This document shows positions 46,913 to 56,800 of a DNA stretch of 64,000 bases, one piece after another. Origin of the DNA: JADLHS01 sp964594985 (GTDB lineage Bacteria > Verrucomicrobiota > Verrucomicrobiia > Limisphaerales > JADLHS01). The stretch lies in assembly GCA_964594985.1 (NCBI GenBank), contig CAZQNQ010000007.1, positions 135,928 through 199,927 of the forward strand, written 5' to 3'. Below the pieces are notes generated by a model that saw only the letters and a program-made list of their open reading frames with translations, did no database searches and was not told the origin of the DNA. Numbering within the stretch: position 1 is the stretch's first letter; every line of letters begins with the position of its first letter. The position numbers were made by a program, and so were the translations under genes.

Positions 46913-49078
46913 ATGACCGCAGAAAAAATTCCCCCAACATTGTTGGAAGCTGTTGAGACTGGAGATTTGAAACATCTCCGTGAACTGATAAAGGCGGGCG
47001 CAGAGTTGGATGAATCGTGCGATGACTCGGCGCTTTCCAAAGCGGCTGAATTGGGTCGCCCCGACATGGTTCGAGAATTGTTGAAAGCCGGTGCCGACGC
47101 TGATTTTGGTGGTTTACATGTGCCGCTTTGTGCTGCTGCTCAGGCTGATTCGATGGAGATTGTCGAGATGTTGTTGAAAGCCGGAGCGAAAGTGGATGCG
47201 CAAGAGGAAGGCGGAGAGTCTGCCCTGATGCTAGCTGCTGCTCGGGGAGATTTGAAACTCGTGAAGCGATTGCTAAAGGCGGGAGCGAATCCCAAACTAC
47301 AAGATGAGGACGGCAAGACGGCGATCTTATATGGGAGACAATCGCCTGAGATAGTCAAATTGCTCAAGCCATTATCAACGTCCGAGGATGTAGAGTTTCT
47401 GGCAAATGAAGCAAAGAAGACCGCGGCTGGAGTTGAGCAATTGTTGGCAGCGGCCCAATCCGGCAATGGCAAACGTGTCAAAGAATTGCTGGATGCGGGC
47501 ACTCTTGTAGATGGTGCAGACAAAGCCGGAGAAACCGCTCTTCATATTGCGGTCAACCAGGGAGACGAAAAGCTTTTGGAGTTGCTGCTCAAAGCTGGAG
47601 CCAAGGTTGATGTGCGCAATCAGTCTGGACGCACGCCACTTTGGGAAGCTGCCGGCAGGCGAGCTATGAAGTTGGCTGAACGGCTGATTCAAGCCGGAGC
47701 AGATGTAAATGCACGTGAGAAGGTCGAGGGTTTGACACCATTCTTACGCTGTATTGGGGCGGAACAAGATCACCTCAGCATGATGCGTTTGCTGGCAAGG
47801 CATGGTGCAGACTTGCGGGCTGTGGATAATTATGGGCGCACAGCTTTTGGGCTGGCAGACCGGCACCTTGGCACCAAATCCTATTTTGACAAAGAAGAGC
47901 GCATGGTGGCAGAGGCGTTACGCGGTGTGTTTGTTGAGTTGGGGTTGTTACACAAGGATGCGAATGAGTATGTGCAAGCCGCCGCCAAGGGTGATTTGAA
48001 GTCTGCGCGCCGGTTTGTGGAGGCGGGAGTTCCGGTGGATGCTCCCGATGAGCAAGAGCGTTCGGCGCTTTACATGGCTGTGTCTCGCCAACATGCGGAA
48101 GTTGTTCGGTTTCTTTTGAAAGCCGGTGCTGATGTCCACAAAACCATCGGTGGTGATGATGAAGAAGATGTGCAATGGGGTGGAATCACATGCAGTTGCC
48201 CGGGGTGCGGTCACGATTTTGTAGCGGTATTGGTCGAGCGCAAGTGCTCCAAGTGTGGTAAAGCGTTTGTGCCTCAAAAAGCCTTCGGTCCTCATCTTGA
48301 CGGGGAAATGTGCTTTTCCTGGAGCACCCGTTACCTGCCGTTGATGGCGGCAGCGAAAGTTAACAATTCTGAGATCATCGGTCTATTGATTGGGGCTGGA
48401 GCTGATCCTGATCGTGGGAAAGAAGGTTTAAGCCCCTTGATGATTGCATGCTATTACGGGCATATGGATGCCGCGCAAAGTCTGATTGAAAACGGAGCTG
48501 ACGTTAAGCAAGAATGCAAAACTCCAGACCGGTCGAAGAAATTGGTTTCGCCGATTTCGCTGGCGGCAAATGGCAAGCATCTCGCCATCGTGAAGCTCTT
48601 GTGGGAAGCTGGAGTTCCAGCAAAAGATAAAAGGCCGACGCTGCTTGTGGCTGCTGCTGAACGGGGTGACTTGAAGGAGATTGCGGACCTGATTGTTGCT
48701 GGGGCAAATCTAAATCTCCAAGACCCGCTTACCAATGAGTGGCCATTGAGTGTTGCTGCCAGCGCCGGTCAATCAGCCGCAGTTACTGCTCTGCTCCAAG
48801 CTGGGGCAAGTGTCAATCCACCGGGTTGCAAGTTTTCGCCGCTGATGTCCGCTGTGGGCAGTCTTGAGTGCAAAAAGCGGCAAGGCAAAGCAAAGGCAGA
48901 ATTCGTCGCAAGTATTGTTGCGATTGCAAAAGAACTTCTCGCTGTAGGCGCAAAGCCAAATGTTAGTTGCTTTGGGATAAGCCCGCTGTCTTTGGCAGGG
49001 GACATGAAATGCAAACCGTTGGTTGAGGTGTTAAGCGCAGCCCTGCCCCCGCCAGCTTCCAAAAAGACAAAGAAGTAA
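46913..49078 (+). CDS. Ankyrin-repeat protein with an embedded zinc ribbon
   Basis: 721 residues from ATG 46913, no signal peptide. More than fifteen ankyrin repeats are visible, each with the LLKAGA or LIxAGA pattern (for example MVRELLKAGADADFGGLHVP, LLELLLKAGAKVDVRNQSGR, IIGLLIGAGADPDRGKEG). About residues 424-452 hold CSCPGCGHDFVAVL...CSKCGKAF, four Cys in two CxxC pairs that look like a zinc ribbon, in the middle of the ankyrin array. Ankyrin arrays bind proteins; partner unknown. The DNA is lower in GC than the preceding ribosomal genes. Confidence 0.88.
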   Translation: MTAEKIPPTLLEAVETGDLKHLRELIKAGAELDESCDDSALSKAAELGRPDMVRELLKAGADADFGGLHVPLCAAAQADSMEIVEMLLKAGAKVDAQEEGGESALMLAAARGDLKLVKRLLKAGANPKLQDEDGKTAILYGRQSPEIVKLLKPLSTSEDVEFLANEAKKTAAGVEQLLAAAQSGNGKRVKELLDAGTLVDGADKAGETALHIAVNQGDEKLLELLLKAGAKVDVRNQSGRTPLWEAAGRRAMKLAERLIQAGADVNAREKVEGLTPFLRCIGAEQDHLSMMRLLARHGADLRAVDNYGRTAFGLADRHLGTKSYFDKEERMVAEALRGVFVELGLLHKDANEYVQAAAKGDLKSARRFVEAGVPVDAPDEQERSALYMAVSRQHAEVVRFLLKAGADVHKTIGGDDEEDVQWGGITCSCPGCGHDFVAVLVERKCSKCGKAFVPQKAFGPHLDGEMCFSWSTRYLPLMAAAKVNNSEIIGLLIGAGADPDRGKEGLSPLMIACYYGHMDAAQSLIENGADVKQECKTPDRSKKLVSPISLAANGKHLAIVKLLWEAGVPAKDKRPTLLVAAAERGDLKEIADLIVAGANLNLQDPLTNEWPLSVAASAGQSAAVTALLQAGASVNPPGCKFSPLMSAVGSLECKKRQGKAKAEFVASIVAIAKELLAVGAKPNVSCFGISPLSLAGDMKCKPLVEVLSAALPPPASKKTKK

Positions 49079-49189
49079 ATCCTGAATCAGGTTGCGGTTC
49101 GATTGCTGTTTGAAGGCGAATCTGGCTTGCTGCTTCATTGACTTGATTCTGGGCTTTTTTCGCCGCAGTCGCTGCGGTAAATTTCACCT

Positions 49190-51658
49190 GTGAATCCCCC
49201 CATTCGATTTCTGCTAGCTGCCTGTCATTGCTTCGTTGTGGGTATGTTTGCCCAAGCCAGCAGCAACGACCTTACACTTTGGTATCCGCAGCCGGCGCAG
49301 AAGTGGACGGAAGCCTTGCCCATCGGCAACGGTCACATGGGCGCGATGGTCTTTGGCGGCACAGCCAGCGAGCGGATTCAGTTCAACGAAGGCACGCTTT
49401 GGCGGGGTAAGCCGCATGACTATGTGCGCGAAGGAGCCGGGGAACAACTCGCGGAGATTCGTCGCCTCACCTTCGAAGGCAGTGCTGCTGAGGCGGGAAA
49501 ACTCGCCAAAGAGAAAGCCATCAGTGATCCGGTGCGGCAATTGCCGTATCAACCCTTCGGCGATCTGCGGCTGATTTTCCCCGGGCATGAGAGCGTAACG
49601 GAGTATCGGCGCGAACTGGATTTGGATTCCGCCGTCGCCACGGTGCGCTACAAAGTTGGCGACGTGACGTTCAAACGTGAGGTGTTTGCCAGCTATCCGG
49701 ATCGCGTCATCGTGCTGCGTCTTACAGCCGACAAACCCGGGCAAATCAGTTTCACGCTGCGGATGGATAGTCCGCACACGGATTCGCAGGTCGAGATGGG
49801 AGTCCCTGCATCGTCCCGCAAAAAGTCTCCACGGGTCAGCGTTGGCATTGGCATCGGGGTGGGATCTTTCGGTTCGAGCGGTGGTGTCGGGGTGGGGGTG
49901 AGTTCATCCCGTGACGTAAAAGCCGAAGCAGAGAAATTGCCTTGGCTGAAACTGACGGGTCGGGTGCAAGCGGACGGACTGCGGTTTGAATCGCGGATTC
50001 AAATCCGGGCCGAAGGCGGAATGGTTGAGGTTGCGGATTCCGGCTTGCGCATTGAACAGGCGGATGCCGTCACGGTGCTGCTGGTGGCGGCAACCAGTTT
50101 CAAGAATTTTCAGGACATCTCGGCTGACCCGGCCCGGCGTTGCCGAGAACACCTCGCTGCACTTTCCCGGCGCAGCTACGACACGCTGCGCGCCGACCAT
50201 ATCACCGATCATCAAAAACTCTTCCGCCGCGTCAGTCTGGACTTGGGCCGCACTGCCAACGCTGATCTGCCGACGGACGAGCGGCAGCGGCAGTTGAAGA
50301 CTTCACCGCTGGAGAATGATCCCGCGCTCGCGGCGCTGCATTTTCAATACGGTCGCTATCTGCTCATCGCCAGCAGTCGCCCGGGCTCGCAGCCGGCCAA
50401 TCTGCAAGGCGTGTGGAACGAAGAACTCAATCCGCCGTGGGAGAGCAAATACACGCTCAACATCAACGCCGAGATGAATTACTGGCCGGCCGAATTGTGC
50501 AACTTGAGCGAAACGCACGAGCCGTTGTTCGACCTGATTGACGACCTCACCATCAGCGGCGCGCGGGCAGCAAAGAAACAGTACGGGGCAAAAGGCTGGG
50601 TGGTGCATCACAACACCGACCTCTGGCGCGGCGCGGCACCGATCAACAACGTAGATGGCTTTTGGCCCACAGGCGGCGCATGGCTGTGTCATCACCTGTG
50701 GGAGCACTATCTGTTCACCGGCGAGAAGAAGTTTCTCAAACAGCGCGCTTATCCGGTGATGAAACAGGCTTCGTTGTTCTTTGTGGATTTTCTTATCAAA
50801 GACCCGAAGACCGGTTATCTCGTGACGAGTCCGTCGCATTCGCCGGAACAGACACCGCCGAATCGCCCGCTGTTTTCACCCGGCCCGACGATGGACAATC
50901 AACTCATCCGCGCGCTGTTCACCTACACGATTCAAGCGGCGGAAATCCTCGGCACGGACAAGAAGTTTGCCAAGCAGCTTACTGAGCTCCGCGCGCAACT
51001 CCCGCCAAATCAGATCGGCAAACACGGTCAGTTGCAGGAATGGATCGAGGATTGGGATGCGCCAAACAACAATCATCGGCACATGTCGCCGCTGTGGGGG
51101 CTGTATCCGGGCTGGGACATCACGCCGGCGGACGCCAAAGTTTACGATGCCGCCAAACTCCTGTTGAAGTGGCGCGGCGATGGCAGCACGGGCTGGAGTT
51201 ACGCGTGGCGGATGCCGCTGTGGGCCCGTATCGGCGATGGCGACTTCGCATTTCGCCAGTTCCAAGGAATCTTGCAAAAGCGTACGCTGCCAAACCTGTT
51301 CGACCTCTGCGGGCCGTTCCAGATTGACGGAAACTTCGGCACCTGCGCGGGCGTGGCGGAGATGTTGGTGCAAAGCCACCTGACCGAGGGGCGAGGGGAA
51401 AAGGGCGAGGTGCGAATCATTGATCTGTTGCCCGCATTGCCGAAAGCCTGGCCGACCGGATCGGTCAAAGGTCTCTGTGCGCGGGGCGGCCTTGAGGTGG
51501 ATATCGAATGGAAAGATGGCACGCTGAAGCAGGCGACGATTCGCTCCAAGCTCGGGAATCCTTGCGTGGTCCGTTGCCTGGGACGAACAGTTGAACTGCA
51601 AACCAAGCGCGGCAGCGAATCGGTTCTCGATGGCGGACTTGCGTTGCAGTCGAAGTAA
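49190..51658 (+). CDS. Exported alpha-L-fucosidase-type glycoside hydrolase family 95
   Basis: 822 residues from GTG 49190, with a signal peptide (FLLAACHCFVVGMFAQAS). LTLWYPQPAQKWTEALPIGN and GAMVFGGTASERIQFNEGTL are the conserved GH95 N-terminal domain. In the (alpha/alpha)6 barrel, NINAEMNYWPAEL supplies Asn424 and Asn426, SPSHSPEQ supplies Glu553 and FQIDGNFGTCAG supplies Asp713, corresponding to the Asn/Asn/Glu/Asp catalytic set of characterised GH95 enzymes. It probably inverts alpha-1,2-L-fucosyl or related alpha-L-galactosyl linkages outside the cytoplasm. Odd feature: a Gly/Ser/Val-rich stretch at about 216-242 (VSVGIGIGVGSFGSSGG...) that interrupts the beta-sandwich domain. Confidence 0.93.
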   Translation: MNPPIRFLLAACHCFVVGMFAQASSNDLTLWYPQPAQKWTEALPIGNGHMGAMVFGGTASERIQFNEGTLWRGKPHDYVREGAGEQLAEIRRLTFEGSAAEAGKLAKEKAISDPVRQLPYQPFGDLRLIFPGHESVTEYRRELDLDSAVATVRYKVGDVTFKREVFASYPDRVIVLRLTADKPGQISFTLRMDSPHTDSQVEMGVPASSRKKSPRVSVGIGIGVGSFGSSGGVGVGVSSSRDVKAEAEKLPWLKLTGRVQADGLRFESRIQIRAEGGMVEVADSGLRIEQADAVTVLLVAATSFKNFQDISADPARRCREHLAALSRRSYDTLRADHITDHQKLFRRVSLDLGRTANADLPTDERQRQLKTSPLENDPALAALHFQYGRYLLIASSRPGSQPANLQGVWNEELNPPWESKYTLNINAEMNYWPAELCNLSETHEPLFDLIDDLTISGARAAKKQYGAKGWVVHHNTDLWRGAAPINNVDGFWPTGGAWLCHHLWEHYLFTGEKKFLKQRAYPVMKQASLFFVDFLIKDPKTGYLVTSPSHSPEQTPPNRPLFSPGPTMDNQLIRALFTYTIQAAEILGTDKKFAKQLTELRAQLPPNQIGKHGQLQEWIEDWDAPNNNHRHMSPLWGLYPGWDITPADAKVYDAAKLLLKWRGDGSTGWSYAWRMPLWARIGDGDFAFRQFQGILQKRTLPNLFDLCGPFQIDGNFGTCAGVAEMLVQSHLTEGRGEKGEVRIIDLLPALPKAWPTGSVKGLCARGGLEVDIEWKDGTLKQATIRSKLGNPCVVRCLGRTVELQTKRGSESVLDGGLALQSK

Positions 51659-51767
51659 ATTCATGAGGAGGTTTTTCCATTTGTGGCTCGTGCTTGCGCT
51701 CAGAGTGGCCTTGCCCTGATTTGGTGGACAGAGCCTTTCCACTTGGCTTCGTGCCGGCCCCTTTTTA

Positions 51768-52514
51768 ATGTGCGTCATGCTCGCCGCGCCCATTGCCACC
51801 TGTGTCGAAGCGGGCTTGGCATTGTTCTATCCGCGCGTCTGCCAGTTGTGCGAAATCGAGCGGGCCACGTCGGCGGAGGGTTTCGTCTGCCGCAAGTGCT
51901 GGACGGGCGTGCGCTTCATCAAGCCGCCGTTTTGCGAGCGTTGCGGCCTGCCCTACGAGGGCGAGATCACCGGGCCATTCGAATGCTCCAACTGTCGCGA
52001 CATGGAACTGCACTTCACGTCGGCCCGCTCCGCAGTGGCGGCGAAGGGCGTGACGCTGGAAATCATCCACCGGTTCAAATACCAGCGCGCTCTTTGGTTC
52101 GAGCCGTTTCTGTTGGACTTGTTGGGTCGCGCGGCGTTGCCGGTGTTGCGCGAGCAGAAGTGGGATTTGATCGTGCCCGTGCCCCTGCATCACGCGAAAG
52201 AGCGCGAGCGGGAGTTCAATCAAGCCGAACGCATCGCCATCGGCTTGGGACGCGCGCTGTGTTTACCGGTGCGTTCAAATCTGGTCCGCCGCGTCCTACC
52301 CACCCGCACCCAGACGCAGCTCACCAAAACCCAGCGCGCGGACAATGTGCGTCGCGCTTTTGTGGCCGGGAACGGCGGTAAACTGCGCGGCGAAAGGATC
52401 ATCCTTGTGGACGACGTATTGACCACCGGCGCAACCACCAGTGCCTGCGCGCGGGTGTTGCGGACGCTGGGGGCGGGCGAAGTTTGCGTCTGGACAGTGG
52501 CCCGCGGACTTTAG
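51768..52514 (+). CDS. ComF family phosphoribosyltransferase-like protein
   Basis: 248 residues from ATG 51768. Two CxxC pairs (CQLCEIER...CRKC; CERCGLPY...CSNC) form the N-terminal zinc-binding part. The PRT domain contains LIVPVPLHHAKEREREFNQAERIA and the PRPP-binding loop IILVDDVLTTGATTSACARV. ComF proteins support DNA uptake or replication restart in other bacteria. Start assignment is moderate (an alternative ATG lies three codons in). It precedes accD, with about 105 bp between them. Confidence 0.9.
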   Translation: MCVMLAAPIATCVEAGLALFYPRVCQLCEIERATSAEGFVCRKCWTGVRFIKPPFCERCGLPYEGEITGPFECSNCRDMELHFTSARSAVAAKGVTLEIIHRFKYQRALWFEPFLLDLLGRAALPVLREQKWDLIVPVPLHHAKEREREFNQAERIAIGLGRALCLPVRSNLVRRVLPTRTQTQLTKTQRADNVRRAFVAGNGGKLRGERIILVDDVLTTGATTSACARVLRTLGAGEVCVWTVARGL

Positions 52515-52619
52515 ATAATCCATGCACAACTGAAGATGTTTGCCTGTTGAAAACATTATGTGAATTGCGACGAATCTTTCGCCGCAACCGCGAACGTCAA
52601 CCAATTTACCAGTCCAGCC

Positions 52620-53573
52620 ATGTCCACCACCTCGTTCACCAAGCAAGCCCTCGGTGTTGAACCGGTCGAGCCGGCTTTGACGACACCGTCGGCGGGCAGC
52701 AACGCCACCAATTTCGTCCAAAAGAAACTCAAGCTCACCACCGGCAAGACCAAGAAGAAGGACATCCCCGCCGGGTTGTGGACGAAATGTCCCGAGTGCG
52801 AAACGATGCTGTTCGACAAGGAACTCGACGAGAATTTGAAGGTCTGCATGAAGTGCAGCCATCACTTCGTCATCGGGGCGCGGGAGCGGATTCATTCGCT
52901 CGTCGAGACCTGCACCTTCGAGGAGATGGACGCCAACATGATCAGCGTGGATGCGCTGGGTTTCACCGGCGCGGCGTCTTACAAAGACAAGCTCGCGGCC
53001 AACTGGAAGAAAACAAATCTCAAGGACGCCGTCATCACCGGCGTGGGCATGATCGGCACGCATCGGGTCGCGCTCGGCGTGATGGACTTCAGCTTCCTCG
53101 GCGGCTCGATGGGCTCGGTCGTCGGCGAAAAACTGACGCGCCTCATCGAAGCCGGAACGGAGAAGGGGATTCCCGTCATCATCATTTCCACCAGCGGCGG
53201 GGCGCGCATGTATGAAGGCATGTTCAGCCTCATGCAAATGGCCAAGACCTGCGCCGCGCTCGGCTACCACGCCAAGGCGAAGCTGCCTTACATCAGCATC
53301 CTCACGAATCCCGACTACGCCGGGGTGATGGCGAGTTACGCGAGCGTGGGCGATTTGATCCTGGCCGAACCCAAGGCCCTCATCGGCTTCGCCGGTCCGC
53401 GGGTGATCAAAGACACGACACAAGCCGAACTACCGCCCGGTTTCCAAACGGCAGAATTCCTCCTCGATCATGGCCTCATTGATGCCATCGTGCCGCGCAA
53501 GGAAATGAAGGAACGCCTCATTGGCTATCTGGACTTCCTGATGACTGGACGCAAGGCGGCGGCGAAGGCCTGA
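52620..53573 (+). CDS. accD: Acetyl-CoA carboxylase carboxyltransferase subunit beta
   Basis: 317 residues from ATG 52620; an upstream GTG at 52560 would add 20 residues. The zinc ribbon KCPECETMLFDKEL...VCMKCSHHF lies at about residues 56-80, and the carboxyltransferase core has GMIGTHRVALGVMDFSFLGG, PVIIISTSGGARMYEGMFSL and ALIGFAGPRVIKDTTQAELP. With AccA it transfers the carboxyl group from carboxybiotin to acetyl-CoA in fatty acid synthesis. A strong terminator follows. Confidence 0.96.
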   Translation: MSTTSFTKQALGVEPVEPALTTPSAGSNATNFVQKKLKLTTGKTKKKDIPAGLWTKCPECETMLFDKELDENLKVCMKCSHHFVIGARERIHSLVETCTFEEMDANMISVDALGFTGAASYKDKLAANWKKTNLKDAVITGVGMIGTHRVALGVMDFSFLGGSMGSVVGEKLTRLIEAGTEKGIPVIIISTSGGARMYEGMFSLMQMAKTCAALGYHAKAKLPYISILTNPDYAGVMASYASVGDLILAEPKALIGFAGPRVIKDTTQAELPPGFQTAEFLLDHGLIDAIVPRKEMKERLIGYLDFLMTGRKAAAKA

Positions 53574-53593
53574 GTAAATTGATCTTCAGCAAA

Positions 53594-53621
53594 ACGCGGA
53601 GCGCATGGCTCCGCGTTTTTT
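53594..53621 (+). terminator. Rho-independent terminator after accD
   Basis: ACGCGGAGC / GCTCCGCGT form a 9-bp perfect stem with a 5-nt loop, followed by T6, starting 20 bp after the accD stop. Confidence 0.9.
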
Positions 53622-53665
53622 ATTTGGGGTGGAACAGTTCTCAAAATGTTTGGCGGAAACGAATT

Positions 53666-53729
53666 CCCCGCACCCGGCCTGCGGCCACCCTCTCCCCATC
53701 CGATGGGGAGAGGGACGGGGTGAGGGGCT
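53666..53729. repeat. CCCGCACCC/GGGTGAGGGG palindromic element, short copy
   Basis: CCCCGCACCCGG, the CCTCTCCCCATCCGATGGGG hairpin and ACGGGGTGAGGGG form nested inverted repeats. It lies between the accD terminator and the 3' end of the giant convergent gene. Confidence 0.82.
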
Positions 53730-53807
53730 TTTCGTCAGCATCTCGTTTCCGACATTTTTTTGCAGTACGCTCCAAATCAACGCAGTTCAAGACGCTGCCG
53801 TGTGGAT

Positions 53808-53875
53808 CGGAGCGCCGAGTGCCGCCTCGGCTCGTTGGTGCTCGGGACTGGCCGAGACGGTGCTCGGCGTTCCGG
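53808..53875. repeat. GGAGCGCCGAG palindromic element
   Basis: GGAGCGCCGAG at the left and CTCGGCGTTCC at the right are inverted, with GCCGCCTCGGCTCG and GGCCGAGACGGTGC inside. Related to 34981-35082. It abuts the stop codon of the PL11 gene at 53878. Confidence 0.75.
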
Positions 53876-53877
53876 CG

Positions 53878-56800
53878 TTATGGGTAGGTCAGCCGGTAAA
53901 ACACCGTCGGGTTCGCCGGGTTCATCGGGAACGTCATGGAGTTCGTCGTGGTCGAGCCGGGGACGGGATACCACGTCGCGCTCAAGCCAGCGTTCAGAGC
54001 GTTCGTTTGCGCCTGCAATGTCCAGCCGATGTGGCTGGCGGGCCAGGAGAGCGTCAGGCTGTTGCCGGTGGCGTTGAAGGTGAGGTTCGTTGGCGTGGTG
54101 GAAACCGCGCTGCTCACGGAGATCGTTCCGGTCGTGTTCAATGTGTTCGTCGTCCAAACCAGGCCGGGGTTGAGCGCGGGCAGCGTCACACTGCTGAAAG
54201 AACCGGCGTAGGCTGACGCATTGAAGAGTTTGAAACTGTCACCCGCCGCGAGCGGGCCGGAAACATTCGTGACCAGGAGCGCACCGCTGTAGGTGAGTGT
54301 GCCGGTCTTGTTCACCACGTCGTTGGTCAAGGGCGTGTGGCTGATTTCCATGAGAGTCGTGCCGGAGAGGGCGAGTGCGTTGGTGAACGTGATCGCCCCG
54401 ATGCCCGCGCCGGGGGCGAGGGTTGCGCCGCTGGCAATCGTCGTGTCGCCACCGAGGGTGCCATTGCCGCCGAGCGTTGCGCCCCCCGCCACGTTGACCG
54501 CGCCGTTCGCGGCGGAATTGTCCCCGTGAATCAGCAACGTACCCGCGCTCACGGTCGTCGCGCCGGTGTGCGTGGAATTGCCGGTCAACGCCAGCGTGCC
54601 TGTGCCGGTCTTGGTGAAACCATTCGTGCCGCTGAGGAATCCGGCGAAGGTGGACGAAGTGTTGTCGCCGCCGAGAACCAGTGCGCCGCTGGTGAGTTTG
54701 ACTTCGCTGCCCGCCACGCCGGCCAGTGACGCGATGGTTTGCGTCTGCCCGCTCTGGTTCTCGAGCTTGGCCGTTGCGCCGGCGAGATTCACCGCCGTCG
54801 AACTTGGCAATGATCCCGTGCCCGAGATGCCCACGGAGCCGAGCACAGCATCTGCGCCGGCGGTATGCAGGGTCTGAAGCTCCGGGGCGGTGAGGGCGCG
54901 ATTCCAGGCGCGGACTTCGTTGTAACTGGCGTTGGCGGTGTTGTCGGGCCACTGGGAGCGACCGAGCCAGCAATTGGGGTTGTTGAGCATGGCGAGCGTG
55001 TTCGTCGTGTCGAACGTGCCGCGGGCCGCGCCGAGCACGGTGTTGGTGCCGGCGGCGCGATACCACGTCACGCGGGTCGTGCCGTTGGCGCCCGCGCCGG
55101 GTTCGATGACCATGGCGATGTGAAATTCCACGCCGAGGGTGTACGGCTGGTTGGAATCATTGGCTGTTGCCGTGCCGGCCGAATCCACCCATTCCACCCG
55201 ATCCTGCGTCAACGTCGTGCCGCGGGTCCAACTCATCATCAGGTTCTCCGTCGTGGTCGAGCCGAAGTCGAAGATGCGCGACCAGTTCTGCACGGAAATC
55301 TGTTTGGCCCACAGCTCAATCGTCACCGGCGTCGTGCTGTTGGGCAGCACCTGATCGCCAAGATCAACGTAGTCGGATGCCGCCTGCGCGCCGCCGGCCA
55401 GGGTGATTTCCGTGGCGGATAACGTGGTGTTGTTCGCGCCGACGTCCACGACGGTGGCGTTCTGGCCGCCGACGGAATCCGTGAGGGTGCCGTTGAAACT
55501 CCAGCGATGCGCGAGGCCCAGCCCGGTGGTCGTGAGCCGCAACGTGCCATTACTCACGATGGTTGCGCCGGAGTAACTGTGGCCGGTGGCGAGCGAAAGC
55601 GTGCCGCCGCCGGATTTCACAAGTGAGTTGGTTCCCGCGATGCCGCCCGGGCCGCCGAAGGTGTAATCCTTGGTCGCATTCACGACGAGCCTCGAAGGTT
55701 GGAGCGAGCCGGTGAGGAAGAGAGAAGAATTGTTCGAGCCGACATCGTTGAACATGACGCTGTCAAAATTGTTGAAGACCGCGGCGACGTTATTCGTGTC
55801 GAGCCAATTGGCGGTGGTCGCATCCCAGGCGTTGAGCGCCCCGTCACCTTTCCAGACGATGGCTTTCGGCCCGGTGTTGGAAATGACGACGCTGATCGTG
55901 CCGCTGGTGGCCAGCGCGGCCGTGTTCCAGATCAAGCCGGCGTTGAGCGGAGGCAGGTTGAGCGTGGCGAACGAGCCGGCGTAGGTTGTGGCGTCAAAGA
56001 TTTTGAAACTATCGCCGCTCGCGAGTGTGCCGGAGAGATTGGTCACTTGCAGAGTGCCGCCGTAAGTCAGCGTCCGGCCGATGGCGAGCAAGTCGCGCGT
56101 GCTGGTGGCCTTGTTGATTTCAATGACCGCCGTTCCACCGCTGTTGAAGGTGACATTGTTCGTGCAGGTCAATGTCCCGATGGCGTTGTTGCCGGGAGCG
56201 ATGCGGCCGTTCACCGTGACAGTGCCGCCAATCATGCCAGCACCACCGAAGGTTCCCGCCGCGCCAACCGTCACCGCGCCCGTCGCCGCGGCGGCATTGG
56301 CGTTCATCAATAATGTGCCGCCGTTCACCGTGGTTGCGCCGGTGTGCGTGAGGTTTGTGCCGCTCCAAGTCCAAGTGCCCGCGCCCACCTTGATGAAACC
56401 GACATTGTTGTAAGTGTTACCCGCGAATGTTGCGGAAGTGTTCAAGCCACCGACGTTCCAATTGACCCCGATACCGCTGTTGCCGCCGGGAGCGGAAACG
56501 GCCGAACCTGGCGCGCCACTGAGTTCGCCGATGGAAATCGTCGGCGTGCCGCCGACGCGGTTTTGCAAACTGACGAGCGCGGCGAGATTGATTCTGGCAT
56601 TGGGATAGCCGGCAGAATTATTGCAGCGAAAATCACCGCCGTCGCCATCCGTGATGACATTGATCTGGCCGGTGAAGGCGGACCAGTTGCCGCTGAAATC
56701 GGTGCGGACGTACGGGGTCATCACGTTGAAGGTGCCGCCGCCGGTGAGCGAACCGGTGAGGGTGCAGCGGCCATCGCAATCCAGCCGCCCAGTCGCGCCC

